Assembly: GCA_031281465.1 (NCBI GenBank)
Contig: JAITFH010000060.1
Location: forward strand, 1 to 64,000
Length of the DNA stretch: 64,000 bases
Direction of reading: 5' to 3'
From: Mycoplasmataceae bacterium
Lineage (GTDB): Bacteria; Bacillota_I; Bacilli_A; Mycoplasmatales; Mycoplasmoidaceae
The position numbers were made by a program, and so were the translations under genes. The notes under the pieces were generated by a model. The model was given only the letters and a program-made list of their open reading frames with translations. It was not told the origin of the DNA and searched no databases. Below are positions 11,255-22,475 of the stretch, one piece after another (the stretch's first letter is position 1; each line of letters opens with the position of its first letter).

Positions 11255-14080
11255 TTAAATTGGTTCTTTAAAAAATGTAATATTTTCTGTGTCCAAAGTA
11301 GAGGTATAAACGGTATCATTACCTGTGCCAGAAACTGCTATAATACCACTTAACGGGAAAGTCGTAACCAACGAATTGCCTCCGGAAGAAAGAACGAAAG
11401 GAGCAAAATCAATCCAATTAACTCATTCGTTAGCCATTCTTGGGTTTTGTAGCATTCATGCTTTCTCCATTATACAGTCCTTATCACTTTCAGTACTTCA
11501 CACCCTCAAATTATTATCATCATCATATGTACCATCACTGAATTCCCCAGAAAGTTTAGCTGGAGTGAGAACCCCATCAACGTAGCTTCCTTTTGTTAAT
11601 GTAAAATCACAGTATTGGTAATCGACGACAGCATTGTTCGCTAGGCTGGTAACTGAAAATTCAGCACGAAAGCTTTGACCACTTACACTTATTTTAAGTT
11701 TGCTAGAATATGTTTCATTATTAATTAGATTTGCGCCATAAGACATAACAATAGAATTAGCTAAATTTTGTATATCAAGGTTAACATTTAGAAAGATTCT
11801 AAAATCTTGATCGGTGTTTATATTTTCTTGACCGTATTGTATTTCTTTTTTTATTTGTGTCTTTTTATATTCTAGTTCATCATTAGGATTTAATCGATGA
11901 ACATTTTTAATTAAATAGTTGTTAGCTTCTTCGATAGTGCGTAATGCATTATCAATTTTTAAAGTAACATCTGTGTAGGTAAAGAAAGTTAAATAAGAAT
12001 CTACAGCATAAGCAGTTTTTACTTTAATACTATATGTTTTATCTTCTATTGTACCATCTAACTCTCCAACAATCGCTCCAGTATCTTCATCTATTCATAG
12101 TCCAGATGGCAAACTATCAAGTGATTCTGCTGCTAAATAAAAAGATAAATAGTTTGTTAAAGTGTTAGAACCATATGTTACAGTTGGTTCAATACTGCGA
12201 ACATCATTATTATCATTAAACAAATGAATGTAATTATCTTCTCCATACATTGTGGTAAAAGTAGTTTCATCTTGAATATCTGTACGGAATTTAAATGTTG
12301 CTGGGGTATTAGAAGTATATAAAGTGTTATTAACTATGGAAGCTGTAACTTGTGAATAAGCATCATCTGCTGTTTTACTATTGGGTGTTCCGGAAATAAT
12401 ACCAGTATTAGAATTTATCCCTCCATCTCAAGATTCGAGTGTCTGAGTGTTTCAATCATTAACGTGATTATCGAAAGTATAAGTTATTTGCATATTGCCA
12501 GGTATATCTTCTCCATCTCATGTTAAAACAGGAGGTTTTCATTCAAGCGGAATACCTACATGTGGTTTAAAATTATAGATACCATAATCATCAATATTAC
12601 TACTTGAAGTAGGGACAAAAGCTAAATCTCCATTTTTTGGGTTGTCAGGAGTTGCGTCACTACCACTAATATTAAAACTTTGACTAATCACATAACTGTC
12701 ACCATCTTCTGTGGTTATCAAAGCATACAATGTATATTCTGTTAATTCACAAGGTTGTGTTCCAATTTCTCAAACTATTTTTGCAGTATCAGAACCTGAT
12801 TCTTGAACTAATGTCATTCCTTCAGGCAAAGTTTTATTTAGATATCATTCAACAGTTGAATCATTAGGTAAATCAGCTATTCCAGGAAGCTCATATTCCC
12901 CTAAGTAATTAGTGTTGTATTCAAGATTATCAAAATCATCATCAAAACCATAACCTCCTTCTTCTAAGCCAACAACTGAAATAGTAACATCGGTTACTTT
13001 AGAAATTTTGAGTTGAGGATTTTTTACATAAGTGGTTACAACTTTATAAATACTTCCATAACCGTCATCAACTGTCACTCCTTCACCCAAATCGCCTCTT
13101 ATAGCTCCAGTTGTATTATCTATCGTTAAACCTTCTGGAAGAAGTTCAGAAGTTTCATCCAATGCAAAACTTGGTTCATTTTCAAAAACACCATTACTTA
13201 CTACCACTTGGGGGATAAAATTTATTCCTCGTTCACCTTTAAACAGTTGAATAAGGTTGTCTGTTCCATAAGCTTTGTAAGTTGTAACAAATTCTATTGC
13301 ATCGTCGATTTGGATATAAAAAGTAAAACTCACAGATTCCGCTGAATATGAATCAGTATTAGCAACAGAAGCGGTTATGGTAAAAGAAGTTTGAGGACAA
13401 GATTCAGAAGGTATTCCACTGATCGAACCATCTTCAGGGTTAAAGTACAAGCCTAGTGGTAAACTATCCAAAGGTGATAGCGAGTATGTTACTTGCATAT
13501 CACTAGCTGTTCCTGTATCAACACTTTTTCCTAATGGTAAAGGTGTTCAATCAACCAACGTTTGTAGATATCCATCAAGATTCTCGGAAGTTCCATTAAA
13601 CGATAAAGTTCCAGTCGATAGGGGGGGGGTGGAATTTTGGGCACCTACGGTGATGGTGAAAGCGTTTGTTGATTTTTCAATCTTCTTAGTTTTCCCTGCA
13701 ACTTCGACAGTGTATGTCACTTTTATTTTGAAACTTAATGGAGTCGCAGTGACAGCACACTCTCCTGTTAATTCACCGGTGTTTTCATTAATTCCTAACC
13801 ATTCTGGTTTTGTAGTTGTTCCTTGTGCTTCAAGGGAAAATTTCACATCTTTATCTGAACTACTATTTCATTCCTCTCCTTTGATTTTTACTACCAATGT
13901 AGTAGCACCTATTGCACTATTAGCGGTTTTAGTGATATTGTCCACGTTGGACAGCTGGAGCATTGAACTATATGGTTCTCAGTTACTTCTTTCAAAACAA
14001 CTAGTAAATAAGAGGGTAGTTGAAGAAGAAAGGATGAAAGTTGTTCCTAGTCTAAATGCAAACTTATTACTTTTTCTCAT
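11255..14080 (-). CDS. Large Ig-like surface lipoprotein
   Basis: 941 residues. The N-terminal signal peptide (MRKSNKFAFRLGTTFILSSS) has a lipobox-like LFTSC, giving a lipid-anchored surface protein. Repeated modules of about 100-130 residues carry the He_PIG signature, for example LPLGLYFNPEDGSISGIPS, LPEGLTIDNTTGAIRGDLG and PEWLGINENTGELTG. These are Ig-like beta domains found in many surface adhesins and enzymes. A C9 run lies about 150 codons in, at the coding junction NSTPPLS, and is in frame as sequenced. TATACT lies 8 bases before ATG, suggesting a leaderless transcript. The binding target is unknown. Confidence 0.78.
13621..13629 (-). repeat. G9/C9 tract inside lipoprotein gene (in frame)
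   Basis: Nine G on the plus strand (C9 in the coding sense) lie in the Ig-like lipoprotein gene. Frames before and after the tract agree, so the gene is ON as sequenced. The tract has the same length as the C9 run that puts the gene at 35999-39653 out of frame. Confidence 0.65.
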
Positions 14081-14204
14081 CTTATATAAGTATATCTTTT
14101 AAATGATTAGACAATTTCTAGTAAAATTTATTCTTCTGTGCTAATAACACACAGAAAAAATATTTTTGAAATAGTTAACATTTAGATTTGAAGATATTAC
14201 AATC

Positions 14205-14588
14205 CTATCACAATGGTGAGTTAGGATTTATATCAATTAATCAAATGTTGGTAAGTGTAACAGATAATTCAGAATTATCATTATCACCAGCTCTATGTGT
14301 GATGCCAGAAACAGATAATTCAGAATTATCATCACCAACAACTCTAATTCCTTTTATTCCAGATGCAGCATCTAATTCAGAATCATCATTATCACCAGCT
14401 CTAAGCACGATAGTAGAAACGGATAATTCAGAATCATCGTTATCACTAACTCTGTGTGTAATAGAAGAAGTACTAGTTGTATAAGAAATTGAACTGTTGT
14501 TTACTACAGCAAAACTTACTCCAACTGATAGGACAGCAGCTCCACCTAATAATGTTGCTAATGTTAATTTTGTTTTTTTACTCATCAT
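14205..14588 (-). CDS. Small secreted repeat protein
   Basis: 127 residues. The N-terminal hydrophobic segment (KLTLATLLGGAAVLSVGVSFA) looks like a signal peptide or anchor. The rest consists of about four imperfect repeats of 18-22 residues built around GDNDDSELSVS, acidic and serine-rich. The ATG at 14597 directly abuts TATAAT (14598-14603) and cannot lie in the transcript; the next ATG, at 14588, is 9 bases from it and is the better start. The signal segment matches that of the neighbouring small protein at 14672-15031, so the two are probably diverged duplicates. The C-terminus ends NPNSPLW before TAG. Function unknown. Confidence 0.7.
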
Positions 14589-14671
14589 AATATTCATATT
14601 ATAACTATGAAGGTTAAACTTTCGGGGTTTTAGTCTTTTTAAAAAAAAGCAATTTTAATATTTTATAGTTG

Positions 14672-15031
14672 TTAACTTTCTTGATTAGGAGTATAGTATA
14701 CAGGAGGAGTGATGATTATAGTTGGAGGAACAAAAACACCATAAGGAAGATGTATGTTTTCATTATTTTTATCAAGACTAAGCATAACTTGAGCAGATTC
14801 TCCAACATAATCAATAGGATAGATTATTGATGAAATTGGAACCCAAGTAGCACCAGGTAATTTAGTTATGTCGTTTTCTAAGTCAAAATTTTGTTTGACT
14901 TCTGACAAATCATTTTTTGAAACTACAAGACTAGTATTGTTTTGGTTTAAAGAGAATGCCACTATGCTTGATAGAATAGCAGCTCCACTGAATAATGCTG
15001 CTAGGGTTAGTTTTAAGTTTTTATTTATCAT
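14672..15031 (-). CDS. Small secreted protein
   Basis: 119 residues. The hydrophobic N-terminus (KLTLAALFSGAAILSSIVAF) closely resembles that of the downstream small protein ending at 14205, while the mature part differs: no acidic repeats, but a proline-rich tail (FVPPTIIITPPVYYTPNQ). TATAAT (15041-15046) lies 9 bases before ATG, giving a nearly leaderless transcript. It is likely surface-exposed or secreted; no family is recognised. Confidence 0.68.
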   Translation of the reverse strand: MINKNLKLTLAALFSGAAILSSIVAFSLNQNNTSLVVSKNDLSEVKQNFDLENDITKLPGATWVPISSIIYPIDYVGESAQVMLSLDKNNENIHLPYGVFVPPTIIITPPVYYTPNQES

Positions 15032-15151
15032 AATTTTCTTATTATAGCGAAAATTAAAAAAAGATAAAATACTTTTTTTAAATGCTTATGGAAATTCTAT
15101 TAAGTAGCAGCGACAACGGCTAAAGTGGATTAGGGACTCTAAATCGAATAA

Positions 15152-16528
15152 CTACACCTCTCTCTTTTCACCGTGAATAATTTTTAATGTAGGAAAACGA
15201 AGAGATGGTAAATTTGTTTTACTATCATATGTTTCTTCGAAATATTGAATAGTTACAACTTTACCAATAATTAGTTCAGGATTATGATATCATTCAATAC
15301 GTTGTTCGTCAGATAATCCTGAGCCTACATCTACCTTACATCCTTTGTGTTCGATAACAATTGAACCTACGCATGGCATATCAACTTTTATCCCTACATC
15401 GTTTAGCATTTTTTTTGTAGATGTAGAAACTCCTACAACCTCATACTCTCCGTCATAAAAGTTTTTTATCTTTTGTAAATCATAACTACGTTTACCGTTG
15501 TATACCGAATTCATTCGTCTCAACATTAAACCTTCTCAACCATTCAACTCTACTTTCTTTTTTCATTCAGAAATAGTGTTTTCATTTAAATCTGTTTCGT
15601 GTTCAACAATTCTTACAAAAGAACCAAAAGTTTCTGGTTTGATAGTTACTAATTTTTTGATTCTTTCACCAAATTTTTCCGTTCCAATAGTTTCATCAAA
15701 CTCTGAACGTTTGATGATATCAAAAAGAATATATGTAGGGTTGGGTATGGTGTGTTTTTTTCTAGTGATTTGTTTCATTATTCCAGCAAAATCTTCTTTA
15801 CCATTTTCATCAACCAAACAAGTTTCTCCATCTAACACATACTCTTCACCATAAAGTTTTTTAGCGGCTGCTAAAATTTCTTTTATTTGTGGTTTTAAAT
15901 TATCCAAAGTAGTAAACATTTGTCCTGTTCTACTATACAATTCTACCTCACCTTGGTTAAGTAATGCGATTGTTCTTACCCCATCTAATTTTCTACTAAC
16001 CATTCAATCTTTTGGTTGAGAAAAATCTATCTTATGAATAAGTGGAGCTTCATCGCTTCTTTCTGCTAAAGAAACTTTAAACTCTTTTACACAGGGAGCG
16101 ATTTTATTAATTAAAGAACTATTAATATTTGCTTTCAAATCTTTGTTAATAATTGCAAAAATTATTTCTTCATATTCTGCTCCTAAAAAGTCAATTAATT
16201 CCATTACATATTTTAAAGCTGCATGACCAGTTAATATACGGTTAGTTAATTGATCAAGTACATCAAAAATATCTTGTTCTGGAGAAAACTCTTGTTTATC
16301 AATTTTTAATGCCTTACGCATTTTTACTATATTGTCTGAAGACATTCAATAACGTTTGTCAAATGAATAAATGTAATCCATAAATTTACAAAATAGCTCT
16401 TTATCTAAAAGATAATATTTATTCAATATTTCTTTTTTAGCATTAGAACTATTATTGTTCTTTAACTCATCGGTTAAATTACGTAAATAGTCTAGCTGTA
16501 GTGATAATTTTGACTCAATACAAAACAT
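15152..16528 (-). CDS. ATP-dependent DNA ligase, phage T4-like
   Basis: 458 residues, close to the size of phage T4 DNA ligase (487). It seals nicks in DNA with ATP. The adenylation motif is SRKLDGVR (Lys of KxDG, about residue 181), followed by YVLDGE (motif III), EGLMLRR (motif IV) and a motif V Lys pair around LQKIKNF. An OB-fold C-terminus comes next. The N-terminal domain has the T4-type stretches ILTGHAALKYV and INKDLKANINSSLINK, which align with RKLTGNAAIEEL and the following segment of T4 ligase as I remember it. Mollicutes normally rely on NAD-dependent LigA, so transfer from a phage is likely. The chosen ATG is 16 bases after TATAAT; it starts 8 bases beyond the stop of the phosphoesterase gene on the same strand. 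Confidence 0.88.
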
Positions 16529-16535
16529 GAAATAA

Positions 16536-17231
16536 CTATTGTTTATTATAGCTGTGTTGGAAAAATTTGATTTGTCAAGTGAATTCACCTTTTTCATTTG
16601 CATACCCAACAACATATGTTCCAGGTAAATCTGGACCAACTGCACCCATATCATCACGAGGTTTAGTCATTGAACCTGGGTTAATTACTACCATCGGATA
16701 AACGACTTGATTACCTTTACTATCAGTTGTTGTTCACTCACAAGAATCGATATGTGCTCGGTGAGTGTGACCAGTAATTACAAAATTAGGTTTGATTTTT
16801 TTAATCAATCAATCTTTTCATTCGATAGTGTCAGTAATTCCACCAGTTCTTTTAGAAATAGTTTTACTAATACGATCTTCTTCTTCAAAGAAATGAGTTA
16901 ATAAAAATACTTTACCTTTTAAAATAAAAGTTTTGTATTGTTTTTTCATTACTTTGTTAAAATAATCATCTGGAAGGTTGTAACGTAGCATTTGGTTAGT
17001 TACTTCGTGATTTCCGTTAACTCAGTGAGTGAATCTTTGATCTTTTAATTCATCTTCTACTTCATAATCTGGGTTAGAAAATTCTTCAAAATCTCCAGCA
17101 TGAATAACTACATCTGCTTGGCATTCTTCCATTACTTGTAGGTAGTCTTCTCTACCATGTGTATCTGATAAAATTAATATTTTAGTTAATTCGTTATTTT
17201 CTTCGTTTAATTCTGCTACTTTTCTTGCCAT
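16536..17231 (-). CDS. Calcineurin-like metallophosphoesterase (YfcE/MJ0936 type)
   Basis: 231 residues. Metal-binding motifs are visible in order: ILSDTHG (DxH), HAGDFEE (GD), VNGNHE (GNHE) and ITGHTHRAH (GHTH). This family of manganese-dependent phosphodiesterases acts on small phosphodiester substrates in the cytoplasm; the real substrate is unknown. The start is fixed by TATAAT at 17238-17243, exactly 6 bases before ATG, so the message should be leaderless. The gene lies directly upstream of the T4-like ligase, and the ligase's own -10 lies inside this gene's 3' end. A shorter homologue lies at 35169-35783. Confidence 0.88.
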
Positions 17232-17237
17232 GAGTTA

Positions 17238-17243
17238 ATTATA
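17238..17243 (-). promoter_or_regulatory. -10 element of leaderless phosphoesterase gene
   Basis: TATAAT on the minus strand ends 6 bases before the ATG at 17231. Transcription starting about 7 bases downstream would begin at the start codon itself. Confidence 0.6.
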
Positions 17244-17485
17244 TTTTTTATTGAGAGAAAGAGAAAATTTTTGGACGAGATTTGTTTAATAAATATATTA
17301 AGTGTAGTGGGAGAGAAGTTTGTTACAACGAGACACTTCAAGCAGAGCTGATTTTTACTCGAGATTGTTTAATGATTGCGTATTTGTTTTACGTTAACAC
17401 TTTGTTGTATTTTTGTACATAAAAACAAACCTGGTCGAAAATTTTAGATAGAATAGTTATGTTTTTAACTTTCGTTTTCTCCTCT

Positions 17486-20400
17486 TTATTTTATAGTAAG
17501 GTAAAAAGAATACGAAATATTAGCGGTATAGTTGCCATTAATAAATATCCGCAGTAATAATGTATAATTATTAGTTTCGGTAGGTGTACCATATAATCGT
17601 CCGTTCGAACTATTAAAAAATAAACCTATGTTGCTTAATTGAGATTCTTTGTCTAAGGTATAGCTCACATTGTATTCTGTCTTGTTAATACCACTTAACG
17701 AAACCCCGGGACTTATTATTTGACTTTCAGTATAAGTTTTGTTTTTTTCTAGCATTATATCTTTTGGCAGCATCGCAGTTAAAAGAACCGTTTTTTTAGG
17801 GTTAGGAGCAACGAATACTTTAAATTTATTAGAAACCGCTGTCAAACTACCGAATTTAGCTATGATATAAAATTCGATAGGTTCTGGAGTAAGTGTTCAA
17901 CATTTCCCTATAATTTGTCCACTTGAGGAAAAAGACAAACCGCTGATTATGTTTGATAAACCGTTGTCAGCGGTTAGGATGTTTTCTTTGTCCCCTACAG
18001 CCAAAGAATAAGCTGCGGAGTTTGGGTTTCCTCCTCTAGTGATGATTGGTAAAGTTGTCGTTATTTGCTCATCGTCATAAAAAGTATAAACATCTTCGAT
18101 AACATTAGCAAACTCTAACCCATCAATTTCTACTGTAAACAGTTCACTAATAGCTTTTAAGCATTCTTTTTTGGTTTTGTCTGCATAATATATAGCTAAA
18201 ATCTGGAAGGTTTTTATTTGAAAAATTTCGCTACTTTTTCCAGTAATCATTCCTGTATTTTTATTAAATATTAAGCCACTAGGCAAACTACCAATTAATT
18301 CAAATTCTAGTTTATAGAAGGTGTTTTCGTTATTTTTGGACAAAATACTTCCATATAAAAGAACATCAACATTTTCACTAACCTCGCTGCCTACAACTGT
18401 ATGAATGTCGTTTAGAGAATATGCGAATCTAAAAGCATCAGAAGTGTATATTACCTCAATAGTAAATTCGTTACTCGTTGTTTTCAAGCATTCTTTTTTG
18501 GTTTTGTCTTTGTAATACAAAACCTCGATAGAGTATGTTTGTTTATAAAATTCTTCGGTGCATTGTCCAAAAATTCTTCCAGTACCAGTTTCAAACGTTA
18601 GGAAACTCGGAAGAGTTCCTACCAATTTAAATTCCAATTTATAGGCAGTAGTGCTACTGTTTGCTACTAGATAATTGTTATATAAAGAAACCCGCGGAGT
18701 GAAATTTATATTTTCCCACACATTTTTCACAACATCATCGATATTACTAAAAGCTAATTCGTTTCCTTGTTGTCATTCTACTTGTAAAGTAAAGAGATTA
18801 CTCTTAGATTTTAAACATTCGCTTTTGGTTTTGTCTTTGTAGTATGAAACAACTATACGAAGATTTTTTTGATAAATAGTTTCGGTGCAATGCCCTGAAA
18901 TTTTTCCTGTGTTAGAATCGAATATTAAGAAATTTGGTAGTTCTCCTTCTAATTCAAATTCTAATTTATATTCAGTGCTTGGATTATTCGCAATTAAATT
19001 TGTATTGTACAAAGAAACAACAGGTGTAATATTTACATCATCATTGACTTGAGCAATTGCATCTTGAATTTTAGCAACCGCTAATGGGGGAGAAAATGTA
19101 GATACTTCTAAAATAAAACTATTGCTCTTTGCTTTCCAACACTCTTTTTTGGTTTTGTCTTTGTAATACAAAACAGTAATTGAAAAACTTTGAGAATAAA
19201 AAGTATCAGTGCAATTACCGTTGATTATTCCTGTGCTAAAATCAAAGTGTAAAAATTCAGGCAAAGTACCGGTTAGTTCGAATTCTACTTTATATTTAGT
19301 TGTCGAATCATTTGTAACCAATTCTTCTCCATACAAAAATACTTGTGGAGTAATATTAAGTTCTTGCCCGACTGTTTTAGATGTGTCTTCTATTTCCCCA
19401 ATCACCAAATCATTACTTTGTCCAAAAACTTCCAAAGTAAACTCATTGCTGCTCACTTTCAAACATTCCTTTTTATTTTTTTCTTTGTAGTATAAAGCTA
19501 CGATACGATAAGTTTGAGCATAGAAAATATCTGAGCAATTGCCAGAAATTTCTCCGGTACTAGGACTAAAGCGTAAAAACTCAGGTAGGGTACCAATTAG
19601 TTCAAATTCTACTTTGTATTCAGTATCTGGGTTATCTTTTTCAACTTCTTGTTCGTATAAAAACACTTCCGGTTCAATACTAATGTTTTCCCCTATTAGT
19701 TTGCTGGTATTTGGCAAACTACCGATTACTAAATCATTTTCGTTTCCAAGAATTTCGATACTAAATTCATTACTAACAGCTTTTCAACATTCTATTTGTG
19801 TTTTATCTTCATAATACAAAGCGAGAATGTAGAAGTTTTGAGAATAAAAAGTATCTGTACAAGTTCCAGAAATTTCTCCATCATTATTATCGAAGTGTAA
19901 AAAAGACGGTAAAGTTCCTACTAATTCAAACTCTATTCTATAGTCGGTGCCTGGATTATTTTTTTCTTGTTCTACTTCAGATAAAAATACTCTCGGAGAT
20001 ATGTTAACTTCATCTTCAATAAAACAAATAGTGTTTTTTATTTCAGAAAGTTTTAATTCACTGATTGGTTTAATTATTTCTATAGTGAATTCATTACTTT
20101 TTGTTTCGTATCTTGTTTTTGTTGTTTTGTTTTCATAATACAAAGCAATAATATGAAAAGATGTTACTGGTAAAACTCCAGCACAAGTTCCAAAAATTAC
20201 ACCTGTGTTGGTATTAAAATTTAAAAATTTAGGCAGGGTACCGGTTAGTTCAAATTCTACTCTATATTCGGTTTGAGTTCCGTCTTTTTCCAACTCTTTT
20301 TGATTTAAAAATACTTCTGGAACGATTTCGATATCATCTCCAATAGTTTTGGTTTGATTTTCTAAATTATTCATTTTTAGTTCATCAGCAATAGTTGTAG

Positions 20401-20560
20401 AGTTTGTGGCTGTTTGTGTACTACAACCGTTAGCCGAGAACACAGAAATAGCTGCGGCGAATAAACAGATTAATACAAACACCGCTGCTAGCAGAATAAA
20501 CCGCATTTTTTCCATTCGTAAAATCTGCTTTCGAGACTTATATTTTGTTTTCTTTTTCAT
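17486..20560 (-). CDS. Surface protein with nine Ig-like tandem repeats
   Basis: 1024 residues. A lysine/arginine-rich cytoplasmic start (MKKKTKYKSRKQ) precedes a membrane segment at about 22-45 ending SVFSANGC, so it is a signal anchor or possible lipoprotein. The rest is about nine repeats of 95-115 residues. The conserved core reads EFELxGTLPxFLxFxxxTG, then IxGxCT, then LYYKDKTKKEC and SNxFTxEV. This is a He_PIG-like immunoglobulin fold. Repeats 2 to 6 are closest to each other and each carries two conserved Cys; the last two are divergent. TATAAT lies 12 bases before ATG, directly preceded by a 13-base T run. The near-identical blocks invite repeat-number change by recombination. Probable adhesin or surface scaffold; ligand unknown. 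Confidence 0.8.
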
Positions 20561-20577
20561 AAGTATAGTAAGATTAT

Positions 20578-20590
20578 AAAAAAAAAAAAA
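20578..20590 (-). repeat. T13 tract abutting a -10 element
   Basis: Thirteen T in the sense of the nine-repeat surface gene run straight into its TATAAT, in the place of the -35/-10 spacer. Length changes would alter promoter spacing, as is known for the poly-A promoter tracts of Mycoplasma hyorhinis vlp genes. No clear -35 is present to test this by eye. Confidence 0.5.
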
Positions 20591-20829
20591 TTGTCTTTTT
20601 GGGATTCCACAGCAGTTTATTCTGGTTTGGCGCATTGTATTCAATAACATTTTGCAGCAAACCAAAAAATATTTATCAGTGAGGTACACCCACAAAACTG
20701 GGACACAATGGCACTTATTTATACCTTCTTGTACCAGTTCAATCGTTTTATCCGCTTCTCTCTTTTTTCGTTATGCACAAAAACCTAGCACCAAAAGGAT
20801 ACACTCTAACCAAACAACTCTATTAAAAA

Positions 20830-22248
20830 TTATTTAGATAATTTATCAATAACTTGAACCAATATATCGTAGATTAAATTGATTGACTTAATTTCCACTT
20901 TCTCTTCTGGAGTATGTGCACCACGAACGTTTGGTCCAATAGAAACAGGAACCATTCCTGGATATTTTTTTACTATCATCCCAAATTCTAGTCCAGCATG
21001 GATAGATTTAATTTCCATGTGGTGTTTAAATTTTTCTTTCGCAATACTTTGTACAGCATCAGCTAAATCGTTTTGTAACAAAGGAGCAGCTCCTTCATAA
21101 GAAGAAACACAACGGTAGCTACTTTTAGTTAATTCAGCTAATGCTTTAACTTTGTTCTCTAATTTTTCTACAAAGAAATCATAACTTGTTCTACTTAATC
21201 AAGAAACATTGATTGTTTTTTCTGTAGTAGCAATAACACCAATGTTAGTAGAAAGTGTTGGCATATTGGTTTTAAAATCATATCCATTAATACCATTATT
21301 AGCTAAACTCATTAGGTTAAGAAACGATTGAGAACAAGCGTTGCTAAGTGGTTTAAATGATGGTTTAGCTACTTTCTTAATCTCGTAGTTTAAATTTGGT
21401 TCAAATGCTTCATAAGCTTTTTTGTATTCAGCAAACAAAGTTTTAAATTCTTTTTTAAATAATCCTAAATCTTCAATACTTAAAACGATGTTAATGTATG
21501 GTGGAATAACATTGTCCGCTCTTCCAGATTCAGCTGAAACCAAATTAAATTCTACTTTCTCACTAAGTGTTTTAAGCATAACAAAAGCGTCAACAATCAC
21601 ATTCGATCTTGATTCTTGTATCATTACACCAGAGTGTCCAGAAACTCCATCAAATATACGTAATAGGTATTGTATTTTATCATTTTCTTCTCTTTTTGTA
21701 CGGTAGCAAATTTCTGAACGTTTTCCTCCAGCTGAACCAACAACGATTTCATCATCATCTTCTGAATCTAAATTGATTAAATATTTTGATTTTAATACTT
21801 TTGGTTCAACATTTCTAGCCCCTGTTAATCCTTGTTCTTCATCAATAGTGAAAAGTGCTTCAAGGTTGTAATTACTTTTTTTATCCAAAAGCAAAGATAA
21901 AGCCATAGCTACACCAATTCCATCATCAGCTCCTAAAGTGGTTTGTTTAGCTTTTATTCATCCTTTTTCTTCGTATGCTTGAATTGGATCGGTAGCAAAG
22001 TTATGTTTAGAATCAGCAGTTTTTTCAGGAACCATATCTAAATGTGCTTGTAATAAAATCGGTTTTTTGTTTTTGTTTGTTGCGTTTTCAGTAAAAACAT
22101 AAACATTACCTGTTTTATCTACTTTAGTTTTTAAACCGTTTTCTTTCATTAAGTCAACGATGTATTTACTAATTTCACCTTCATTACCTGAAGCGTGTGG
22201 AATCTTACAAAGTTCGTAGAAGTATTTTAAAGTGTTATTATTTGCCAT
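20830..22248 (-). CDS. pepD: Aminoacyl-histidine dipeptidase PepD (M20)
   Basis: 472 residues, the usual PepD length. It is a zinc-dependent dipeptidase of the M20 family, cytoplasmic, that hydrolyses Xaa-His and other dipeptides. Metal ligands and the catalytic base appear in order: QAHLDMVPEK (His and Asp, about residue 68), GADDGIG (Asp), DEEQGLTG (the Glu pair), NLDSEDDD (Asp) and, near the end, SIHAGLEFG (His). TATAAT at 22255-22260 is exactly 6 bases before the ATG, so a leaderless mRNA is expected. The neighbouring coiled-coil gene diverges from it. Confidence 0.93.
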
Positions 22249-22254
22249 ACTCTA

Positions 22255-22260
22255 ATTATA
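22255..22260 (-). promoter_or_regulatory. -10 element of leaderless pepD
   Basis: TATAAT on the minus strand ends 6 bases upstream of the pepD ATG. There is no room for a Shine-Dalgarno within the predicted transcript. Confidence 0.6.
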
Positions 22261-22475
22261 CCCGGTGGGTAAGTTAATGATTTTTTGCTCAAATTTTGGG
22301 TGTTTTTTTAGACTGGGTAGTCTTTTAAAAACCTCATTTTTTCGTTCAAAGAAAAATTTTTTTTCTTGCAACTTAATATATTACATATATTACTTTTTAG
22401 TTTTGAAAAATTTTTTAAGTAAATGGCCAAAAATGCGGTAATATATATAGATGAGGAGAGATCCTGAATATTCAC

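Noticed and set aside
20591-20829. IS remnant between the nine-repeat gene and pepD
   Set aside because: A GGGACACAATGGC string resembles the motifs at 2409-2453, but too few bases agree and no coding remnant is present.
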